A stretch of 64,000 nt of DNA from MWCO01 sp964488865 (GTDB lineage Bacteria > Myxococcota_A > Polyangia > Polyangiales > Polyangiaceae). Of the stretch, positions 59,585 through 64,000 are shown piece by piece (position 1 is the stretch's first letter; the number at the start of each line of letters is the position of its first letter). Made by a program: the position numbers and the translations under genes. Location: positions 1 through 64,000 of the forward strand of contig CAZAWR010000018.1 of NCBI GenBank assembly GCA_964488865.1, in the 5' to 3' direction. The notes below the pieces were generated by a model that did no database searches, was not told where the DNA came from, and worked only from the letters and a program-made list of their open reading frames with translations.

Positions 59585-60817
59585 TCAACTTCCCTGGCCG
59601 CGGAGGCAGCCGATGATGGGCAAGCGGGAGGCACGACGGGCGGGGACCATGCCGAAGCCGACGCCCGCCCCGACGGAGGCGACGAGCGCCGAGACCCCTG
59701 CGAGGGGCGAGAGATCCGTGACCCACCCCGGGAGGGATTCCGAGAACACGAGGCCTGCGAGGCCTGTGACGCCGAGCCCGAGAGACGTTCCCAGAAGCCC
59801 TCCCGCCAGGGCGATCAAGGTCGACTCCACCAGAAGCTGCCTTTCGATGTCGGCGCGGCTCGCCCCGATCGCCCTGCGAACCCCCAGCTCTCCGACCCGT
59901 TGACGAACGGACGCGAGCAGCACGTTCATGATGCCCACGCCCGCGACCATCAGGCCCACGCCCCCGATCAAGGCAAACACCACCTTCAACAGGAGAAACA
60001 CCTTCTCGAACGTGGACAGCAGCTCCTGCAGATCGAAGAACTCGAAGTCATCGACCCCGTGATGCCGCTGCAGCAGGATCGCGTTGGCGATGCGGATCTG
60101 CAGGTCGTGGCTCACCGTCCCGTTCGATCGCATGACGAGGTAGCCGTCGGGGGCGAGGCCTTCCTGCTGGATCGCGGTGCGGGCGGAGAGGAAGACGACA
60201 CGCGTTTTGTCCGCGCCGCCCATGTTGAAGCCCAGCAGGCCCAGGTCCTTCGTGACGCCGACCACGCGGTAGCGGTGGCCCCACAGCAGCGTTTCCTCCC
60301 CCACCGCGCGCTCGGGGGCGCCGAACAGGGTGCGGGCGACGGGCTCCGAAAGAAGCACCTCCCGCTCCCTCGAAGGACTTCCTTCCTCCGGCAAGTCCCT
60401 GCCGTGTTCGACGGCCTGGTTCAGGTATTTCCGGTAGGTAGCGCCGATGGCCACGTCGACGTCGGTCTGGCGCTCGGGGCCGCGGAGCACGACGTTTCGC
60501 ACGCTCATGAGGTAGGCGAGGTCGTCGAGGCCGGGCACCCTGGCGCGCAGCTCGGCGGCGTCTTCGAGCGTGATTCGTCCTTCGCTTGGGCGAGAGGCCG
60601 CCACCTTGGGCTGGCGCGGCTCCACGAACACCATCCTGTTGCCTCCGACCGCTTCGACCCCCGAGAGGATGGTGGCGAACACGGACGAGGAGAGGGACAC
60701 GAGGCAGGCGATGGCAGCCGCCCCGAGCGCCACGGTCGATGCGGTCAGCCCGGTGCGCAACCGGTGGGTCATCAGCGCGTGCCACCCGGTGCGAATCGCC
60801 TCCAACCACAGGTCCAT
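59585..60817 (-). CDS. ABC transporter permease (MacB/FtsX type)
   Basis: A 410-residue permease. It has an N-terminal segment (TASTVALGAAAIACLVSLSS), a periplasmic MacB_PCD-like domain to about residue 270, and three C-terminal segments with GVGLMVAGVGIMNVLLASVR and the ELGVRRAIGASRADI signature of the FtsX/MacB family. The ATG at 60817 has AAGGA six bases upstream and is preferred over a TTG two codons earlier. It starts two bases after the stop of the membrane-fusion-protein gene. MacB-type systems use mechanotransmission to drive substrates through a TolC duct rather than transporting across the inner membrane. Confidence 0.92.
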   Translation of the reverse strand: MDLWLEAIRTGWHALMTHRLRTGLTASTVALGAAAIACLVSLSSSVFATILSGVEAVGGNRMVFVEPRQPKVAASRPSEGRITLEDAAELRARVPGLDDLAYLMSVRNVVLRGPERQTDVDVAIGATYRKYLNQAVEHGRDLPEEGSPSREREVLLSEPVARTLFGAPERAVGEETLLWGHRYRVVGVTKDLGLLGFNMGGADKTRVVFLSARTAIQQEGLAPDGYLVMRSNGTVSHDLQIRIANAILLQRHHGVDDFEFFDLQELLSTFEKVFLLLKVVFALIGGVGLMVAGVGIMNVLLASVRQRVGELGVRRAIGASRADIERQLLVESTLIALAGGLLGTSLGLGVTGLAGLVFSESLPGWVTDLSPLAGVSALVASVGAGVGFGMVPARRASRLPIIGCLRGQGS

Positions 60818-60819
60818 GG

Positions 60820-61929
60820 TCAATCCTTGTTCCGAGCCTGGGTGTCCGCGGGACGCACCCTGAGCCGGTCCCCTTCTTCCACTCCGCTCACCACCTGGGC
60901 CAACCGCGTGTTCTGCTTGCCGAGCACCACCGGTGCCAGGCTCTCCTTTTCCCCTTCGAGCTTGCGCACATGGGGAGATCCAGCCTCGTACACGATCGCC
61001 TCGAGCGGCACAGCGAGCACGTTCTCGTGGGACGCCACGTCGATCCGCAGGTCCGCGATCATCCCTGGACGAAGCCCCACCGCGGCCTTGCCGTCCACCA
61101 CGACGTCCACCGGAAAGACCTGGAGCCGCGAGTCCGGTCTTCGCTCGCTCTTCTGCGCCATCGCGGCGATGCGGAAGACTTCTCCGGGGAACACCGCCCC
61201 AGGCAACGCGTCGACACGGACTTCGACCTTCTGTCCCACGGACAGCAACGCCACGTCGAGCTGGTTGAGCTCCGTCCGGACCAGCAGCCGGTCCACTTGC
61301 GCCACGACCAAGAGCGGCTTGCCATCGACCATCGCGGCGACCCCGGGGGTCACCATCTCACCGGATTCCACGTGACGCGCCAACACAAGGCCGTCGATCG
61401 GGGCGCGAAGGCGGGTGCATTCGACCTGATCTTGCAGCTGCGACGACGCGGCTGCGTGCACTGCGTTCTGCGCGTCCAGCCGGTGGACCTCTCCCTGGGA
61501 AGCCGCGAGCTCCAGGTCCGACAGCACCCCAAGCCGGTGAGCTTCCTGCTTGAAGCCGAGCAGCCTCTGCGCCTGATCGAGCATGACCCGGTTCACCCGG
61601 TGCTCGGCTTGGGACCGTCGCAGCGCCTGCGTGGTGTCCCGCGGATCGAGGCGTACCAGCACGTCTCCCGCTTTCACCCGCGCTCCCACGTCGACGAGGA
61701 CTTCTTGCACCTGCCCCGCGACCTTCGAGGTGATCTCCACCTTGCGGAGCGGCTCGACGATGCCGATCTCCTCCACGCGGATGTGGAGGGTGTCCCGGGC
61801 CACGGTTACGACCGGACCTTCGTCATCGGCCTTGGCTCTGCCCTGAAGGGCCAGCAACAGCGCGACGCCGATGGCTGCGGTGATGAGGATTCCGAACAAC
61901 CACGTCTTCCAGCGACCCTTGGGTTTCAC
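60820..61929 (-). CDS. Periplasmic adaptor (HlyD/MacA-type membrane fusion protein)
   Basis: A 369-residue adaptor with one N-terminal membrane anchor (WLFGILITAAIGVALLLAL). A lipoyl-like barrel follows (GIVEPLRKVEITSKVAGQVQ, then GARVKAGDVLVRLD), a helical hairpin (RRSQAEHRVNRVMLDQAQRL), and the return LRAPIDGLVLARHVESGEMV. A beta-barrel and a membrane-proximal domain follow (VDALPGAVFPGEVFRIA; VAVPLEAIVYEAG type). The GTG start forms a GTGA overlap with the TolC gene's stop, so translation is coupled. It links the permeases to the outer-membrane channel. Confidence 0.93.
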   Translation of the reverse strand: MKPKGRWKTWLFGILITAAIGVALLLALQGRAKADDEGPVVTVARDTLHIRVEEIGIVEPLRKVEITSKVAGQVQEVLVDVGARVKAGDVLVRLDPRDTTQALRRSQAEHRVNRVMLDQAQRLLGFKQEAHRLGVLSDLELAASQGEVHRLDAQNAVHAAASSQLQDQVECTRLRAPIDGLVLARHVESGEMVTPGVAAMVDGKPLLVVAQVDRLLVRTELNQLDVALLSVGQKVEVRVDALPGAVFPGEVFRIAAMAQKSERRPDSRLQVFPVDVVVDGKAAVGLRPGMIADLRIDVASHENVLAVPLEAIVYEAGSPHVRKLEGEKESLAPVVLGKQNTRLAQVVSGVEEGDRLRVRPADTQARNKD

Positions 61930-63260
61930 GGGAGGCTCCCTTCCGCTTGCATGCCGTCGATATGGGCGAGGGCGAGGTCCAGGCTCGCGGTCACCCGGTT
62001 GCTGTCGAGTCGAATGGCCTCGAGCTCTGCCGTCAGCACGTCGGTGAGGGTGGCGTTGCCCGTTTGGTACCGAGCCCTGGCGAGCGTGAGCGCGCGCTGG
62101 GCCGTCTGTCGTCCGGCGTCGAGCACCTCGAGTCGGTCGGTCGCGGCGGCCTTGCGATGCCGTGCATCGTTGCGACGCTGTGCCAGCAGAAACGAGGTTG
62201 TGTCGTGGTCTGCCCTCCTTGCGGCGAGGCGGGCCTCGGACGTGGCCACCTGGTCGCGCGTGGCGAAGAAGTCGAAGACGGTCCACCCGGCCTGTACGCC
62301 TGTGGCCCAGCTTCCCGATAGCGGGCCGAAGCGCTCGTCGTGCAGGGGCGAGGCTGGGTCTCCGGGGAGGGAGTTTCCGTATTGCCCGAGTGCGAAGAGC
62401 TCTACGCTGGGGAGGTATCCGGACTCCGCCTCTCGCAGGTGCGCTCGCGCTTCGTCGACGGCGGCTCGCGATCGCGCGACGTCGGGGTGGGTGAGAGCGG
62501 GGGAGGCTCGGTGCTGTGCGAGGTCCGAGAGGGAGCCGCGAAGTCGCAAGGGCTGGCGATCATCGAGCAGGAGAGCCGAGCGGAGCCCCGCGAGGGCCGT
62601 GCGGAGAGCACCTTGCTGTACCACCACGTCTTCGTCGTAGCGGACGAGGTTCAGCTCGGCTCTTGCCACGTCGGCTTCGGTGTCGATGCCCGCTTCGCGC
62701 TTCTTCCGCGCCATGTCCAACAGGTCCCTGGCTCGCGAGAGGGCGTGCTCCGACACGCGCACCTGGTCGCCTGCTGCCAGCGCTTCCGCGTAGACGATCC
62801 ACGCTGCCGTGGTCAGGTGAAGCTGCATGGCCGCGTGATCGTGACGTGCCATGCGCAGCTGGGCTTCTGCGGCCTCGAGGCCCGCTGACAGGCGTCCCCC
62901 TGCGTACAGAGGCAAGCGAATCTCTGCGGTGGCGGCGGCGGTCGCGTGATCGCGTGTGCGTCGTTCCATGGTCTCGGTGGGGAGCCACCCTGTCGACGTC
63001 ACGCCGTAGCCAGCGTGCAGGCCGATGCCCCCGCGTACGCGGTTCCAGCGTGCTCTTCGTTCCGCCACGTGGGCGATCATCTGCTCGGCGGCGGTGACAC
63101 GCAGGCGCGGGTCCAGCTGGCGAACCCTGCCCGCGATCTCCTGCATTCCCCACGAAGAAGGCAGGGTGGCAGAGGCGGTGGGGGCCGTCTGCGCCTCCGC
63201 GAGACGTGGCAAGGCGACGCTGCCGAGCAGGCACACGACCATCAGCGTACGAACACGCAT
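61926..63260 (-). CDS. TolC-family outer-membrane efflux protein
   Basis: A 444-residue outer-membrane channel subunit with a signal peptide (TLMVVCLLGSVALPRLAEA) and two OEP repeats of long helices and strands. Visible are GRLSAGLEAAEAQLRMARHD, ARDLLDMARKKREAGIDTEA, DVARSRAAVDEARAHLREAE, ELFALGQYGNSLPGD and RALTLARARYQTGNATLTDV. Its length is normal for the family. The ATG at 63260 has GAGGTGG upstream and overlaps the ATPase gene's stop by one base. It is the exit duct of the tripartite system. Confidence 0.93.
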   Translation of the reverse strand: MRVRTLMVVCLLGSVALPRLAEAQTAPTASATLPSSWGMQEIAGRVRQLDPRLRVTAAEQMIAHVAERRARWNRVRGGIGLHAGYGVTSTGWLPTETMERRTRDHATAAATAEIRLPLYAGGRLSAGLEAAEAQLRMARHDHAAMQLHLTTAAWIVYAEALAAGDQVRVSEHALSRARDLLDMARKKREAGIDTEADVARAELNLVRYDEDVVVQQGALRTALAGLRSALLLDDRQPLRLRGSLSDLAQHRASPALTHPDVARSRAAVDEARAHLREAESGYLPSVELFALGQYGNSLPGDPASPLHDERFGPLSGSWATGVQAGWTVFDFFATRDQVATSEARLAARRADHDTTSFLLAQRRNDARHRKAAATDRLEVLDAGRQTAQRALTLARARYQTGNATLTDVLTAELEAIRLDSNRVTASLDLALAHIDGMQAEGSLP

Positions 63261-64000
63261 CACGCCACCTCTTCTGCGCATGGCATCGAGGGCATTCGCG
63301 TCACGCGCTCGCTATGGTGGGGAACGGCGCGACGACGGTCTCCGGTGATGTGCCCATCGCGCATGGTGACGTTGCGCTCCGCCCGCAGGGCGACGTCGGG
63401 GTCGTGGGTGACGACGACGAGGGTGCACCCTTGTGCGTGGAGGGTATCGAAGAGATCGAGGATTTCGGCGGTGGTGTTCGAGTCCAGGGCGCCGGTGGGC
63501 TCGTCGGCGAGCAGCAGGCTTGGTTCGTTGACCAAGGCGCGTGCGAGCGAGACGCGCTGCTGTTGCCCTCCGGACAGTTGCGAGGGGAGGTGGTCGGCGC
63601 GGTCGGAAAGACTGACGCGATCGAGGGCCGCGAGGGCGCGAGCGCGACGCTCCTTGCCGGGCGCACGCGCATAGAGGAGCGCAAGCTCGACGTTCTCGAC
63701 GGCGGAGTAGCGCGCGAGCAGGTGAAAGGACTGGAAGACGAAGCCGAGCTTGCGGGCGCGGAGGACGGAGAGGGCGTCGTCGTCGAGGGCATCCACGCGT
63801 TGGCCGTCGAGCTCGTAGGAGCCGGAATCGAGCAGGTCGAGGGTGCCGAGCACGTTCAGGAGGGTGGACTTGCCGCAGCCCGAGGGGCCCATGATCGAGA
63901 GGTATTCGCCGGGGTGAACGGCGAGGGAGACGTCGACCAGGCCCTGCACGCGGGATTCGCCGATGACGTAGGACTTGCATGCCTCGTGGAGCCGCACGAC
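63260..64000 (-). CDS. ABC transporter ATP-binding protein (MacB/LolD type), 5' end beyond the window
   Basis: At least 245 residues of an ABC ATPase: Walker A GPSGCGKSTLL, Q-loop FVFQSFHLL, signature LSGGQQQRVSLARAL, Walker B LLLADEPTGALD, and the H-loop His in VTHDP. The LDSNTTAEILDLFDTL segment and the short length are typical of the MacB/LolD/FtsE group. The GTG at 63997 is likely an internal Val; the true start probably lies past the right edge, so this copy is partial. It is the first visible gene of a leftward five-gene operon (ATPase, TolC, adaptor, two permeases) with overlaps of one to four bases or gaps of two to three. Confidence 0.94.
   Translation of the reverse strand, partial: VVRLHEACKSYVIGESRVQGLVDVSLAVHPGEYLSIMGPSGCGKSTLLNVLGTLDLLDSGSYELDGQRVDALDDDALSVLRARKLGFVFQSFHLLARYSAVENVELALLYARAPGKERRARALAALDRVSLSDRADHLPSQLSGGQQQRVSLARALVNEPSLLLADEPTGALDSNTTAEILDLFDTLHAQGCTLVVVTHDPDVALRAERNVTMRDGHITGDRRRAVPHHSERVTRMPSMPCAEEVA

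Noticed and set aside
58682..61375. 897-codon open frame on the + strand
   Set aside because: It is antisense to both permeases and the adaptor, which have clear family motifs.
1..64000. tRNA or rRNA genes
   Set aside because: No stretch with a T-loop-like GGTTCGAAT core plus matching acceptor arms, and no rRNA-like conserved segments, were seen on either strand.

Overview
The window is GC-rich, densely coded DNA that looks like a myxobacterium (Myxococcota, most like the Polyangia/Sorangium side). This is inferred from gene content rather than from a marker gene. The clues are many secreted lipoproteins with Gly/Ser/Thr- or Ala/Asp-rich linkers after the lipobox, Cys-rich repeats, a Ser/Thr protein kinase with a PEGA domain, hybrid histidine kinases with several PAS domains, a PilZ protein with a long Pro/Gln linker, an IgGFc-binding-like surface protein and an FG-GAP lipoprotein. 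No rRNA, tRNA, CRISPR array, phage or classical insertion sequence was found. A 100-base run of N at 41548-41647 is an assembly gap, so the window is a scaffold.

Layout. 1-11750: an M19-type dipeptidase homologue, a lipoprotein, two divergent multi-pass membrane proteins (one a lipobox/discoidin/membrane fusion, one DUF2079), a DTW-domain tRNA-modifying enzyme overlapping a Cys-rich PHP-domain lipoprotein, a fumarylacetoacetate-hydrolase-family enzyme and a DtxR-family regulator. 11751-19236: a MITE-like repeat, then a rightward run of a cupin, a formyltransferase-like protein, a PilZ protein, a metalloprotease/beta-propeller/beta-barrel surface protein, a TPR protein and a DUF72 protein. 19237-25419: a 42-bp tandem array of short palindromes, two inverted repeats, then an 1876-residue single-chain acyl-CoA carboxylase whose domain order (BC, BCCP, central region, CT) follows the eukaryotic cytosolic enzyme.

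25481-36296, all leftward: an FG-GAP lipoprotein and a copper-resistance island. The island holds CopB, the multicopper oxidase CopA, a DUF302 protein, a Met/His-rich lipoprotein, a copper P1B-ATPase, a decayed second copy of the lipoprotein, a YihY/BrkB protein and a small beta-barrel-like protein. Together these would pump Cu(I) from the cytoplasm, oxidise and bind it in the periplasm, and handle it at the outer membrane. 36506-41222, leftward: a five-PAS hybrid histidine kinase overlapping a response regulator with a truncated nucleotide-cyclase domain, then a small acidic protein.

41730-56718: mostly envelope and signalling genes. These are lipoproteins, a PEGA Ser/Thr kinase coupled to a TPR-PEGA protein, a GH16 glucanase-like lipoprotein, a second hybrid histidine kinase, a TerB-like protein, a second MITE-like copy, a formylglycine-generating-enzyme-like lipoprotein and a CAP-domain lipoprotein coupled to a TPR/PEGA protein. 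56849-58345: prolipoprotein diacylglyceryl transferase (Lgt) with a long charged repeat tail; it would lipidate the many lipoproteins seen here. 58355-64000, leftward: a tightly coupled MacAB-TolC-like export operon whose ATPase gene runs off the right edge.
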